From positions 22,110,189 through 22,174,188 of the forward strand of contig OZ024931.1 in NCBI GenBank assembly GCA_964017235.1: a stretch of 64,000 nt of DNA, read 5' to 3'. The position numbers and the translations under genes were made by a program. The notes under the pieces were generated by a model, which was not told the origin of the DNA, made no database searches, and saw only the letters and a list, made by a program, of their open reading frames with translations. This document shows positions 1-13,600 of the stretch, in pieces. Position 1 is the first letter of the stretch, and each line of letters opens with the position of its first letter. This stretch comes from Sabellastarte sp. h YS-2021. Lineage: Eukaryota > Annelida > Polychaeta > Sabellida > Sabellidae.

Positions 1-807
1 TGAAATTTTACTATGTTATAGCTGACCCAAAAGTAGCTGAATAACATATTTATACGAAATTCTCTAAATGCAATAGTTTTGAAGTTATAAGCGATTTACT
101 CAACAGTGATAACCTAAAAGTAGCTATTACTCAGCTATGCCATGAGCTACAGGTCTAAAATTTTACTATGTTATAGCTGACCCAAAAGTAGCTGAATAAC
201 ATATTTATACGAAATTCTGTAAATGCAATAGTTTTTAAGTTACAAGTGATTTTACTCATGATGGAAGTTACTGAAAAGCCCAAAAGTAGCTATTACTCAC
301 TTAGCTATTGAGACAGGCACCCAACTTACTCACCATATTGTAGCTATGAAAAAAGTAGCTGAATAACATATTTTAACAAAATGCTCTAAATGCAACACTT
401 TTGAAGTTATAAATGATTTTGTGCATGATTTCATGAATTTTAATGCATTAAAAATTATTAAAAAAATTTATTAAAAAAAAAGTAAGACAGATCCAGGTCT
501 CATACTCACACAAGAGAATCTACCTCTGGCCTAGTACATATATGCAAGATATGAGAGAAATCCCTGCAATAGTCACTGAGAAAATTGTGATTAAGTGTTG
601 AAATTTTCACACTTTTGGTGGGGGTACCCCCCTTGTAATGTCTCTAGCAAACAGACGAACAGACAGATTTGCATGCCTTGAACAATTTTTCATCCTCGAT
701 AGATAAGGTATCTTTTAAAAAAAACAGCACGTCTCTAGGCCTTGTAGTTTTGGAGAAGAAGTTGTTCACGCGGACGCGTACGCCCACGCCGCAGAGTGAC
801 GACATAA
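1..807 (+). repeat. P5 array element, 3' part (copy 1, cut by window edge)
   Basis: Bases 1-430 are part of a tandem array with a unit of about 154 bp, recognisable by the phrases 'agctattactcagctatg', 'gctgacccaaaagtagctg' and 'aaatgcaatagttttt'. A unique tail follows (poly-A/T stretch about 440-482, then 'taagacagatccagg' to 'cgccgcagagtgacgacata'). The same array and tail recur at 22.4-23.56, 30.4-32.2 and 62.9-64.0 kb. No coding potential. Class inferred as a pearl/HINE-like non-autonomous element. Confidence 0.8.
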
Positions 808-835
808 TGTCAGCTGACTGACAAGTCAGCTGACA
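808..835. repeat. Perfect hairpin at the end of P5 copy 1
   Basis: Arms of 12 bp (TGTCAGCTGACT and its exact inverse) flank a GACA loop, directly after the P5 3' end. The same TGTCAGCTGACT string occurs just inside the 5' end of the other P5 copies (for example near 29401 and 61816), but the tails of copies 2 and 3 lack this hairpin. Confidence 0.75.
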
Positions 836-1494
836 TAAAAATAAATTTGGACATTTTGATCATGTGATGGGATCCAAATATTCCGCCTTGATCTAGTTTA
901 AGAATTGTTTATTGGTCGACACTTGATCCTCATTTTCCCCAAAAATTCATCAAAAGCTGTAATGACAATACCAACTGCAAGTCTGGTCGTAGGGTGCTGT
1001 ATGTTTCTCCAGTCCTGTCTGTTTATCACCCTGTCCCTGGACTCTCCCTTCTTGGACTCAAGCGCATTAGAGGATTTGTATCAATTTTGCGCTATATAAA
1101 TCCTACTATTATTATTTATTATTATTATTATTATCAGTACGGCTTGTCGGGACCTGTAAGGCTTGTCTGTTAGGGGTTTAGGGCTTGTCATAGTACTTCT
1201 ACGATTGGCAATAAACGTCCCCGACCCTACATCTCATCGGGAAGGTCATTACGTCCTGTCTGTAAGTGTACCCTCATGTCGGGGATTTCATAACCGACTC
1301 AGCATTTTCGCGCCTTTTTTTCTACGACCCTACGACTTTTGCAACCGACCCTCGAGTCATAGGGTCGGTTACAGGGTCGGCTCCAGCGGAACACCTGCAT
1401 TAACGAAACTTATCCGTCACAGATTAAGAGTCAACAATTTTTTCCACATTTTTGAGCGGATCAATGTTTTTGCTTCTATTCCTGAGCCACTTAC
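836..1494. other. Intron, with a SINE-like 3' tail and (ATT)n
   Basis: Non-coding flank of the 1495-1630 exon. Around 1057-1135 'tcaagcgcattagagga' and 'gcgctatataaat' are followed by an ATT microsatellite; such a GCGCTATATAAA plus short-repeat tail is common in invertebrate SINEs. From 1140 to 1400 there are repeated 'gggtcgg/ccgaccct' words with no clear element. The 127-codon frame at 1163-1546 has no recognisable domain and antisense-overlaps the exon. Confidence 0.35.
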
Positions 1495-1630
1495 CCATTT
1501 TGGCGTTGTTTTTGGTCATGGCCATTTTGGCCTCCTGATAGTTTGAGAACTCCACTTCCCCCTTGCCAGAAGCCCGCCCATCTGTAAGCCGCATCACATT
1601 GATTCTCTGTGGGACCAACGGCTTGAAGAA
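1495..1630 (-). CDS. HNRNPH/F: hnRNP H/F exon: second half of qRRM3
   Basis: Acceptor TTGTTCACAG lies just above 1630 and the donor G|GTAAGT just below 1495; length 136 bp, entering in phase 0 and leaving in phase 1. It encodes FFKPLVPQRINVMRL followed by GRASGKGEVEFSNYQEA and MTKNNAKM, which align with the third qRRM of hnRNP H/F (loop, RNP1-like GEVEF strand and helix 2). The final strand (RYVEL-type) is expected on the next exon, which is not in this window. Confidence 0.9.
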
Positions 1631-4600
1631 CTGTGAACAAAACAAAGTCAGCCAAAAATAGGACTGGGTATCTACAGTGCCAGAAGGTAAGTGAATCTGC
1701 CCAGCACTATAGCATTTACCAACTGGAAGTATGAAAAAGTATATACGTTGGCTGATGTAACCATTTTATGAAAACTAAAATGTTAAATATCTGAAAATAA
1801 GGAAATGATGGTAAGTTAGGTAAAAAAAATTGGACCCAAGTTTATGTTTCACCCCATATTATTTGTGGAAAAAAATAACGTGTTGTTCAAGTGCCCAGTC
1901 TACTAGTCACTAACATTCTCATTTTTAAAACTACTCTAAGAGAATCTTCCAACAAAAACAACACTTTTCTGCAAAGAAATTATAAGAATATGAACAATTT
2001 CTAAAACTAAAGATTTCTATATTCAGGAATATTTTTAGAATTCTTAAAAGGTACAAAAGATAAATTGGACACAACGGCTGTGTAAACTAGGCACCAGTAG
2101 TATTTCAGTTGTTAAAATAGAAGCAGAGATGCCCGTACCTCACAGCCTGGGGAAATAGTTTTCAACAACATGACAGGATATAGAAGTAGTGAAACAGTAC
2201 AAAGATCAGGATATTTTCAGAGCAGTGTCAGTTATATAAAGGTTCAAATAATATTTAAGCAGACAAAATAACATCTCAGAGAAAGAAAATGTATGTAAAG
2301 ATAAAAGTATTAAAACAAAACAATTCTATAGTAAGATAACCGCATTAAACAGTAAACTAAAAATTATGAAGCTGTAAAATGTATTAATTGGAGAATCGCT
2401 GTCAATGGAAATAGCACAATTATGTAAAAGTACATATAATAATCAGTTGCAGCGGTCCATATACCTTTGTAACAAGAGAAACATGTCCCAAATATGGCAG
2501 GTGAACACATGTTGGCAGAGCCAAAATTAAAGGTCACACCATGATACACACCTATACTCCCTATCCAATGTCCCTACCAAGTGTCAACCTTCTACACCCT
2601 ATCGAATCCAAGAAATAGCCTGGACAAGATTTTAAAACTCATGGTCACTACGGCAAGGTCGAAGGTCAAATCAAGATAACACCATGATGCTTCACACCTA
2701 AAACCCTAAGTCAAGTCGCTACCAAGTATCAACTTCCTATACTTTACGGTTTCAGAGATATTGCCGACAAAATTTTAAAGGTCAAGGCCACTACAGCAAG
2801 ATCAAAGATCAAATCAAGGTCACACTATGATGTGTCACACCCACAACCCCTAGGCAAAGTCACTACCAAGTACCAACTTACTACACCTTACGATTTCCGA
2901 AACATAGCTCGGAGAAGATTTTATAGGTCAAGGTCACTAGGGCAAGGTCAAAGATCAAATCAAGGTCACACCATGACGTTGCACTCCTACAACCCCGAAC
3001 CAATGTCCCTACCAAGTATCAACTTCCTACACCTTACAGTTTCTGAGATACATCCTGGACAAGATATTATAGGTTAAGGTCACTACATCAAGGTCACACA
3101 CACCATGACGCTGGGCACCTACAACCTCTAAGCAACGTCCCTACCAAGTATCAACTTCCTACTCCTTACAGTTTCCAAGATATAGCCCGAACAATAGTGT
3201 TAGGAATCGGTGAGGAAAATCAGAATCGATTAATCGGTCATTCTTAGCGATCGATTATCGATTATAATCGCCTTTCTGCTTGTTTTTCAAGAAAGACAAG
3301 GAATTCTTTATTTTTTCTCAAATATCAGAATACAGCAGTTTTTCTATCAATCAAGTCTAAAATAATCCATGTTATTTGGTTCCAGTTTGTGGTAAGGAAT
3401 GGGTATCATTGAAAGACTAGGCAAGTATGTTTATGAGCAATAATGTAGTAATCTACTAAGGCAACCTTAACAGTTAAAATTTTTCATTTATTTCCATCAA
3501 CCCTTTTCAGCTTATAAATCATTTATGGTGTTTGAATGTAACTTCAGTAGATTAAAAAACAACCAAGAATGCTGAAAGTTAAAATAAACATATTTTCAAC
3601 CACTTTTATTCAACATCACTCCATGCTTCCTTTTTTATAACACAATCATATCTTTATATTATTATTAGCCTTATATTTTACTCCAAGCTGTATATATCTA
3701 TAACATCTCTAACTTCAAACAGTCTCCTGTAATCTTTTCTCTGAGTTTAGGTTACTGTAAAGTATTGGCCTATTGTTCTATTAAATTTCTGTCATCCTGA
3801 AAAAATATATTCCATGAATTTTGCTTTTTAAGCCGATCTACATGATCTATTCATTTTAGTGATCTCAACGGGTACCCGGATATCCGGGTACCCGAATCTG
3901 AAATCTCATACCCGAGTACCCGAATCTAAGCTTATTCCTGTGAATATCGCCCACATTGGCTGACCAAGTACAGACGTATCTGGGCTTCATTAATTCACTT
4001 TAAAATGAATCTATTCAATTAAAATGCATAATAATATTGTTTTCTCACCCTTGTACACCGTTTATAGTATTTTATTTGTCTTTTATTTTAGTTGTTGATA
4101 CATTGTCAAATACCGGAACCCTTTGAAAATCGTCAGTATATCAACACAGTTTCTTAATTCCGAGTAAATAAAATGCTTTATATTGGCCATATATAGTGAC
4201 ATGCACTCCTTAAATAAATAAGAGTACAATATTTTCACACAGTAGTTAATAATTTTACGTTATTAAAATTAACTTACCAACCTGAAATAAAAATAAAGTT
4301 TCAATTCCGAAACTACATTCGAGCAGTAGTGTAATGCTTTTGTGATAGGTCATGTGACTCCATTTTTATATAAACAACCGTGTTTTGAATGTACAGAAGT
4401 CTTTTTTTATTTAACCTTTCTTCCGTGCAATATTGTTTTGAATGCAAAACCGTGGCCAACAAGAAATAAAGCAAATGGTTGCATCCCATTATTTCTGTAG
4501 GTTTTAAGTCTGTAAATATGGAGCCCGCTGAAACCACTGCATACCCGGTCCTAGTAAAAAGGGTTTATTGAGAACACTAATTCATTTTATATAATTATAA

Positions 4601-7600
4601 TTTCTTAAATACTGTACAATTCAGAGTATGATAATGTACTAAACATTTAACTTTTATTATTCAACAAAAGTTGTCAAAAACATTCATGGCAAATTGCTGA
4701 AGTGTTACAGTGAATGAGGCCTGTTCTCTCCACTTGATTGATGGCCAATGTTGTTATTCCCCATTTGCAGGGAGTATGCATGGTGTTTATGATGCAGTGA
4801 AAGTTAAATTTAACTTAGGTTACACTTAGTTTATTGTCTTAAAAGATATTTTAAACATACACAAAAATCTCGAGTTTTAGTCTTACCCAACAGGAAGTAT
4901 CAGTGAAGCAAATATGGCAGATAATGTAAACAAATGTCACAGAAATAACAAGACCACTGCCGTGGTATGATCTCCCGCCGCACTACATCAAAAAGTAGGT
5001 GAACAACATATTTGACAAAACTCCTTTAAATTGAATAGTTTTGCTGTTAAAGTGAAAGCTCTCCCAAAAGTAGGTGAATGAGTTATTTGAGAAAAATTGG
5101 CTATCTGCAATACTTTTAGCGATAATTCGCATTTACTCATTTTGAGTAGGTGAGTAATTAGCTATGAGTGTGAAACTTCACCAAGTGAAAGCTCTCCCAA
5201 AAGTAGGTGAATGAGTTATTTGAGAAAAATTGGCTATCTGCAATACTTTTAGAGATAATTCGCATTTACTCATTTTCAGAAGGTGAGTAATTAGCTATGG
5301 GTGTGAAACTTCACCAAGTGAAAGCTCTCCCAAAAGTAGGTGAATGAGTTATTTGAGAAAAATTGGCTATCTGCAATACTTTTAGCGATAATTCGCATTT
5401 ACTCATTTTCAGTAGGTGAGTAATTAGCTACAGGTCTGAAACTTCACCGAGTGAAAGCTCTCCCAAAAGTAGGTGAATGAGTTATTTGAGAAAAATTGGG
5501 TATCTGCAATACTTTTAGAGATAATTAGCATTTACTCATTTTGAGTAGGTGAGTAATTAGCTATGGGTCTTAAACTTCACAGAGTGAAACCTCTTCCAAA
5601 AATAGGTGAATGAGTTATTTGAGAAAAATTGGCTATCTGCAATACTTTTAGCGATAATTCGCATTTACTCATTTTCAGAAGGTGAGTAATTAGCTATGGG
5701 TGTGAAACTTCACCAAGTGAAAGCTCTCCCAAAAGTAGGTGAATGAGTTATTTGAGAAAAATTGGCTATCTGCAATACTTTTAGCGATAATTCGCATTTA
5801 CTCATTTTCAGTAGGTGAGTAATTAGCTACGAGTCTGAAACTTCACCATGTGAAAGCTCTCCCAAAAGTAGATGAATGACTTAAAAAGTAGATGAACAAC
5901 TTATTTGAGAGAAATTGTGTAGCTGCAATACTTTTGAAGATATAAGGCATTTACTCATTATGGTTATCATTAAAAATTGACAAAGTAGCTATTACGGTTT
6001 GCGAGATATTTGTCATTTTTCACATTTACACCAAAAGTAGCAATAAAGTAGCCATTACTCACTTGTACATTGAGCAACAGTTGTGAAACTTAAATATGTT
6101 ACAGTTCACAAAAAAGTAGATGAACAACTTATTTGAGAGAAATTGTGTAGCTGCAATACTTTTGAAGATATAAGGCATTTACTCATTATGGTTATCATTA
6201 AAAATTGACAAAGTAGCTATTACTCACTTAGCTATGAAGATACACTTCCAAACTAGTGACCATGTTGTAGCTGTGGAGATAGTAGCTGAACAACATATTG
6301 GAACAAAATTGTGTAGCTGCAATACTTTTGAAGATATAAGCCATTTACTCATTATGGTTATCATCAAAGTAGCTATTACTCAGTTAGCTATGGAGTTACA
6401 GCTGTGAAAATTCACAATACAGTATATCCAAAAGATAGGTGAACAACATATTCGACAAAAATCCTCTATATTCAATAGTTTTTGAGTTATAAGTGACTTG
6501 CTCAATGGTCAAATGTTAAACTTAGTATAGCTATTACTCAGTTAGCTATGGTGCTACACCTTGGACACCTCACCATGATATAGTACATGAAGGAGTTGTT
6601 GAACAACATATTTCAGGCCAATATTGTAAGTAACAGTTACAAAGACAAAATCAATTTACTCATTTTGCTCATTGTTAATAACGGAAAATAGCTATTACTC
6701 ACTTAGCTATGAAGATAGAACCCTAAAAATGGTACCATCTTGTAGGCATGGAGAAAGTAGCTGAACAACGTATTTTACAGAAACACTCTAAATGCAGTCG
6801 TTTTGGAGTTATGAGCACTTTACTCAAAGTAGCCACCATTGCTATTACTCACTTAGCTATGGTCCTAGGTGTGAAATAACAGCATCAAATGAAAGGACAT
6901 AAGCAATAAGGTCATAAAAAACATTGAAAAGGCCAAGGAGAAACAACCAGTGTGATGTACAGCCCTTTATAAAAGCGTGACACACACTCAATAACACACG
7001 AACACACGCACGGAATGCGTTTTATAATCTCCCGCCCGGCCGGCGGGAGATAAAATGTTAAATATTTACACAAAAACTAAAATTGGGCGACTTTTAAATT
7101 TTATTTTCAATTCATAATCGATTATTAACATGAGGATTGATTTTCTACATCGAAATTTGTAAAAAGACGTCGAATCGATTTTCTGTCGAATCGTTGGACC
7201 ACTACCAAACAAAATTTTATAAGTCAGGTCACTGCAGCAAGGTGAAAGGTCAAATCAAGGTCACACCATGACATTGCACACCCCCTAACCAATGTCTTTG
7301 CCAAGTATCAACTTCCTACACCTTACAGTTTCTGAGATACGGCCCATACAAACTTTTTCCCGCCACCCACCCATCCGGACACCATGGGTGAAAACAATAC
7401 CCCAACAGCCCTTAAGGTTTGTGGGGTCAAAATTAGGTGACACATGTCAATTTAAAGATTCATAAATTTTTCAGTAATAACAAGAGTAGGTAATGTGAAT
7501 TAAATGAATTTTGACACCTTGGAACAATTTATCTTCAGAGGGTTTCTGTTAATTCAACATCTCATAATTTTTTTAAGAATAACACAGAAACATCAATTAA

Positions 7601-10600
7601 AGCTCACATCTTTTACGGCTTCTTCATCAGCCTTGAAAGGCAGTCCTCTCATTCTGATCAGACAGCTGCCGTCACGCTTGCCACCTCTTCTATACATGCC
7701 ACCTAAAGAACAAGGCAGTCTGTATTGCTACAGTCTGACACACCACAAGCATTGCACATTTTGGTTTAGTTTGGTTAAATACTTTCAGGTAGTTTACAGT
7801 AATATTTTGGAATAATCCCAGATAAACCATGGTATATGCTAAATTTTACCATGGTTTGAGATTTAGGAACCCAAAGGTCAGAACAGCCATCATGTATACA
7901 TGAATTTTACCATATCTCTCAACCATTCAGAATCACAGACACAACCGTGTGATGTTAGGAAACAAATGTATGTAGTGAATACAACGATGAAGTGACACAA
8001 AAATGCAACAACTAACTTCACATCAGTATAAGTTTTAATTTAATTCTTCTATTAAGCACCTTCTATTGTCACAAATTCTTTCTCTACTAATACTTATTAT
8101 TTTCTGTTTCTGTGACTACACATTCTTTAGAAAATTGAGCCAGGCCTACCTTTAAGATTTCCTCTGCCACTGCGGAATCCCATACCTGTGTTATTCATAC
8201 CCCCACCCATATTGCCCCCAGATCTATCATAGGGCCCTGGCCTGTTGCCCATCATCCCGCCCATCATGCTACCTCCCATACCCATGCCCATATTTCCTCC
8301 ACCCATACCCATGCCCATTCCACCACCTCCCATGCCCATGTTGCCCATCCCCATGCCATCCATCCCCATGTTATTACCCCCCATGCCCATATTACCTCCC
8401 ATGCCCATGTTGTTGCCCCCCATACCCATGTTATTACCTCCCATGCCCATGCTGTTCCCCCTCATGCCCCCGCCCATATTCCCCCGCATGCCCCTGCCTC
8501 CCATATCTCCACCCATCATGTCAGACATGCCCATGCCCTGGTTGAAGCCCATGCGGCTCAGGGCAGACTGCATCTGGTGTTTACTGCTCTTGTAAACCTC
8601 TATATACCTGCAAGAGGGGAAATACACACATACAATTAAAAGTCTATGTATCTAATTGTTTCACTATAAGGGTTGGTGGAATGAATAACCCCTACTGCCA
8701 AATTTCTCATTATGTGACAAATTTCACAATTTTAGTTCTTCACATTCTGACAAGTGAAAAGTTCTTTCGAGAGAGAGAAAAACACCAAGACACCCAGATA
8801 TGCATACATACTATCTGTCGCTGTGAAACTCATAATTACATATGAAGAATTAATTCTCCTCATATTATATTAAATTTGATACAGCATTCGTATAATACTT
8901 CTGACTTTAGACAATTTAAGTTATCCTATCTACCAGAATATCAAATAATTTCACTCCTCTTTGTGTAATTTTAAAATATGACCAAAAGGTAATATTACAC
9001 ATACTGCGGCAGAGTTCATGCTTCTAAGACAAATGAAAAGGACACCTTCATGTTAATGTCTCTCCTACTTGTTACTTCCAATGATTAAAAATACAATGAC
9101 CATTTTGAAAACTCGCTCTTTAGTTCAGTCATTTCTACTATATTCCCCATACATCCCATCCCAAACCCCATAAACACATAACCTCTGTTTATCAAACATC
9201 GAAACCCATTATCCCAGAAGGAGGAACACCAGGATTACCTTGTTACCACAAAGTCACTACTTTGAGGTCATTTTTACCAATCATCCTAACTTCTACGACA
9301 CAATCTCAAACTGCATGTGTCTTTTTTTATCCTCTACCCATTATAAGTTACTGATTCCCTATCACATCTTTTTCAGTACTCACATCTCAGAATATCTATG
9401 ATTTTCAAACTGTTCTGAACATGGGGTCTTAGTTAAACAGAAGACAAGTCTAACAGAATGGTTTGGCAAGTACTTGTTTCCAATACACACATTAGTACAT
9501 TCACAAATATACAAAGAATAGACAAAATAACAGAAATATTTACGAATGGATAATTTACAAATAATAATTCGTTGATTACATAAAAGAATAGCATCGGAGA
9601 TGCCCGTACCACACAGCCCAGGGAAAAAGTTTTCGACACCACGAGATATAGAACAAATGAAACAGTACAAAGATCAGGTGACTTTCGCAGCAAACAATGT
9701 CAGTTATGTAAAGGTCCAAAAAGTTTTAGTTAGTGAAAATAATGTTTAAGAGAGAAAATGTCTGAAAATTATGAAGCTGTAAAATTTATTAATGAAATGT
9801 AGCTACCAATAGAAATTAAGTGAATTAATTAAGTACAATTAAATAAAAGTACATATAGTAATCAATTGCAGCAATCTATATATCTTTGTCATAAGAGAAA
9901 TATGTCTCAATTGTGGCCGGTGAGCATACTTTGGCACAGTCAAGGTTAAAGGTCACACCATAACTTAGCATACCTGCACCCCCAACCAATGACCCACCCA
10001 AGAATCAACTTTCTACACCTTTCTAAAATTTGCTCTTTTTACAGTTTCTGAGATATGGCCCAGACTAGATTTTACAAGTCAAAGTCACTGCAACATGGTT
10101 AAATCAAGATTGTTGCTCACCTACACCTTCTATCCAATGTCCCTTACAAACATCGACTTCTTACACCTAACAGTTTCCGAGATATAGCCCAGACAAGATT
10201 TTAATGGTCAAGTTCACTACAGCAAGGTCAAAGGTCAAATCAAGGTCACACTATGACATTGCACACCTACACCCCCAACCAATGTCCCTACCTAATTTCA
10301 ACGTCATACACCTAATAGTTTGTGCGATATAGCGCGGACAAGATTTTCAAACTCAAGGTCACTAAGGCAAGGTGACAGTCAAATCAAGGTCACACCACGA
10401 TGTTGCACACCGACACCCCCAACCAATGTCCCTACCAAGTTTCAACTTCCTACACGTTATGGTTCTGAGATAGAGCCTGGACAAACTTTTTCCACCACCC
10501 GCCCATCGGGATGCCATGGGTAAAAACAATAACCCACACAGCCCTTAAAAGACTGAAGGGGAATAAAAACTTGGGAATTATTAGAACTTAAGATTGGTAT

Positions 10601-13600
10601 GCTATGCTTCTCATCATCAAATAAATCAACATTCATTTTTATACTTATATCTTTTTCACCCTGGAACTTTTCAAGCTAAGAACCAAAAGTTTGAAACCAT
10701 TATTACATTTGTAACTTAGTAATTAAAACAACACAACCAGACAAAACACAAAGAAAATTATCACTGTCATCACATATAATCAAAACCCAGCAAAACTCTG
10801 AAACTATGAAACTTTTCTTATTAATATTAAAATATTTCATTGTATAAACTCTGTTCATTTACTATGTTTCAATGTTAATAACTTAAAGCTTGATGTTTAA
10901 CACAAATATCTACATAGATTTTCAAAAGAATAATTTCTAATGATTATGACGCAAAAACTGCCATTTCTTGTGAAAAAGAAACCCATATCAGTAGAGCAGG
11001 CTGCTGATATAAACTGACATATTGAGTCTGACTGATCAATTAAACCATGATTTCATAATGATACACCACAACACCCATTATGTCTAGTAATCTTACCTTA
11101 CATTTGATCCCACAAATTCCAAAGTCCAATACTCACCCCCTCTCACAAAGAAGGCATATTTTCTTATTTTAAATCCAATGTAACCTAGACCTACGCATTG
11201 GAAAACCGATGGGGTCCAAGGTCAAATCTCACCACATCAAAAGATTCCCAACCCATGATTTCCTATAAGTTGGTTTGACATGGCAAACCTCTAGGATCAA
11301 TAATAACCAAGTTATAAGCACTTTTAAGTTTAGCTGTACTCGTTTGACCTTCAAGGAGGGGTCCAAAGTCAAATCTAACCACATCAGAAGTTTCAAAGCC
11401 CATGATTTCATACAAGTGGGTTTCACATTGCAAACCTCTAGGACCAATAATAAGCAAGTTATCAGAACTTTTAAGTTGGGCTATCCTTGAAGGAGTGGCC
11501 CAAGGTAAAATCTGACCACATCAGAAGATTCCTAGCCCATGATTTCCTATAGCTTGGTTTCACATTGCCAACCTCTAGGAACAACTAGAGGATCGCTCGC
11601 AAAAAAAAAAGATAATGTTTTTGCATAGCAAAAACAAAGCGTCCCGAAAAGGATATAAAGGTGAGTGCTAAAGTATTAAGAAAATGTTCGTTTCTAGCCT
11701 TATACTGTTGTGGCAACCAAAGTCAGCGCAGTCTGCTCTATCTAGCACAGTTTTCGAGATATAAGCATTTTTGTGTTTTGCAAAAACCTCGAAAATTCAA
11801 AATCACCACCATTTTTGGTGAGACAAAAATTTTTGAAAACAAGACCACTGCTGCGGTGTGTATTTCCCGCCGAGCATTAAAGGAGAAGAAATAGCTTTTC
11901 CGAGATATTCAAAATTTTTCATTTTCGTGTGTGAAAGCTTTTCCAAACGTAGGTGAATGAGTTATTTGAGAAAAATTGGCTATCTGCAATACTTTTAAGA
12001 GATAATTCGCATTTACTCCCAAAAGTAGATGAATGATTTATTTGATAAAAATTGGGTATCCACAATACTTTTAGAGATAATTAGCATTTACTCATTTTGA
12101 GTAGGTGAATAATTAGCTATGGGTCTGAAACTTCACCAAGTGAAAGCTCTCCCAAAAGTAGGTGAATGAGTTATTTGAGAAAAATTGGCTATGTGCAATA
12201 CTTTTAAGAGATAATTAGCATTTACTCATTTTGAGTAGGTGAGTAATTATCTACGGGTCTGAAACTTCACCATGTGAAAGCTCTTCCAAAAGTAGATGAA
12301 TGAGTTATTTGATAAAAATTGGATATCCGCAATAGGTTTAGAGATAATTAGCATTTATTCACTTTGAGTAGGTGAATAATTAGCTACGGGTCTGAAACTT
12401 CACCATGTGAAAGCTCTCCCACAAGTAGATGAATGAGGTATTTGATAAAAATTGGGTATCTGCAATACTTTTACAGATAATTAGCATTTACTCATTTTGA
12501 GTAGGTGAGTAATTAGCTACAGGTCTGAAACTTCACCGAGTGAAAGCTCTCCCAAAAGTAGGTGAATGAGTTATTTGAGAAAAATTGGCTATCTGCTATA
12601 CTTTTAGAGGTAATTCACATTTACTCATTTTCAGTAGGTGAGTAATTAGCTATGGGTCTGAAACTTCACCCTGTGAAAGCTCTCCCAAAAGTAGATGAAT
12701 GAGTTATTTGAGAGAAATTGGCTATCTGCAATACTTCTAGAGATAATTCGCATTTACTCATTTTGAGTAGGTGAGTAATTACCAACGGGTCTGAAACTTC
12801 ACCATGTGAAAGCTCTCCCAAAAGTAGATGAATCAGTTATTTGATAAAAATTGGGTATCCGCAATACTTTTACAGATAATTAGCATTTACTCATTTTGAG
12901 TAGGTGAATAATTAGCTACAGGTGTGAAACTTCACCAAGTGAAAGCTCTCCCAAAAGTAGATGAATGAGTTATTTGAGAAAAATTGGGTATCTGCAATAC
13001 TTTTAGAGATAATTCGCATTTACTCATTTTGAGTAGGTGAGTAATTAGCTATGGGTCTGAAACTTCACCATGTGAAAGCTCTTCCAAAAGTAGGTGAATG
13101 AATTATTTGAGAAAAATTGGCTATCTGCAATACTTTTAAGAGATAATTCGCCATCTAGCACAGTTTTCGAGATATTAGCACTTTTGTGTTTTGCAATTTT
13201 TGCGTAAAATTCGAAAATTCAAAATGGCCGCCATTTTTGGTGAGTCAAATTTTTTTTTGAAAATTGGCATGGCTACTCTGCAGAGATACCCTGCGGGTCA
13301 AAAATTTCGTCGAAAACGCTCTATCTAGCACGGTTTTCGAGATATAAGCATTTTTATGTTTCGCAATTCTTGCGAAAAATTCGAAAATTCAAAATGGCCG
13401 CCATTTTTGGCGAGACAAAATTTTTTTCAAAATTGGGATAACTACTCTGCAGAGATACCCTGTGGTTCAAAAATTTTGTCGAAATCGCTCTATCTAGCAC
13501 GGTTTTCGAGTTATAAGCATTTTTGTGTTTTCCTTATTTGGAAAATTCATAATGATTAATTAATCATTAATTACTCGGCCATTTCTTAACCAATCAATGC

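Noticed and set aside
3868..4550. Separate MITE with GGTACCCG-rich ends
   Set aside because: 'cgggtacccg' words occur at the left and 'tacccggtcctag' at the right, but inverted ends and flanking duplication do not match convincingly.
5040..5900. Regular repeats that could suggest a CRISPR array
   Set aside because: Units are about 133 bp and wholly repeated with no unique spacers, in a eukaryotic intron; this is a tandem array.
8245..8595. Plus-strand 116-codon frame rich in Met/Pro/Ile
   Set aside because: It is the exact complement of the Gly/Met-coding exon; its composition follows from the repeat and it shows no domain.
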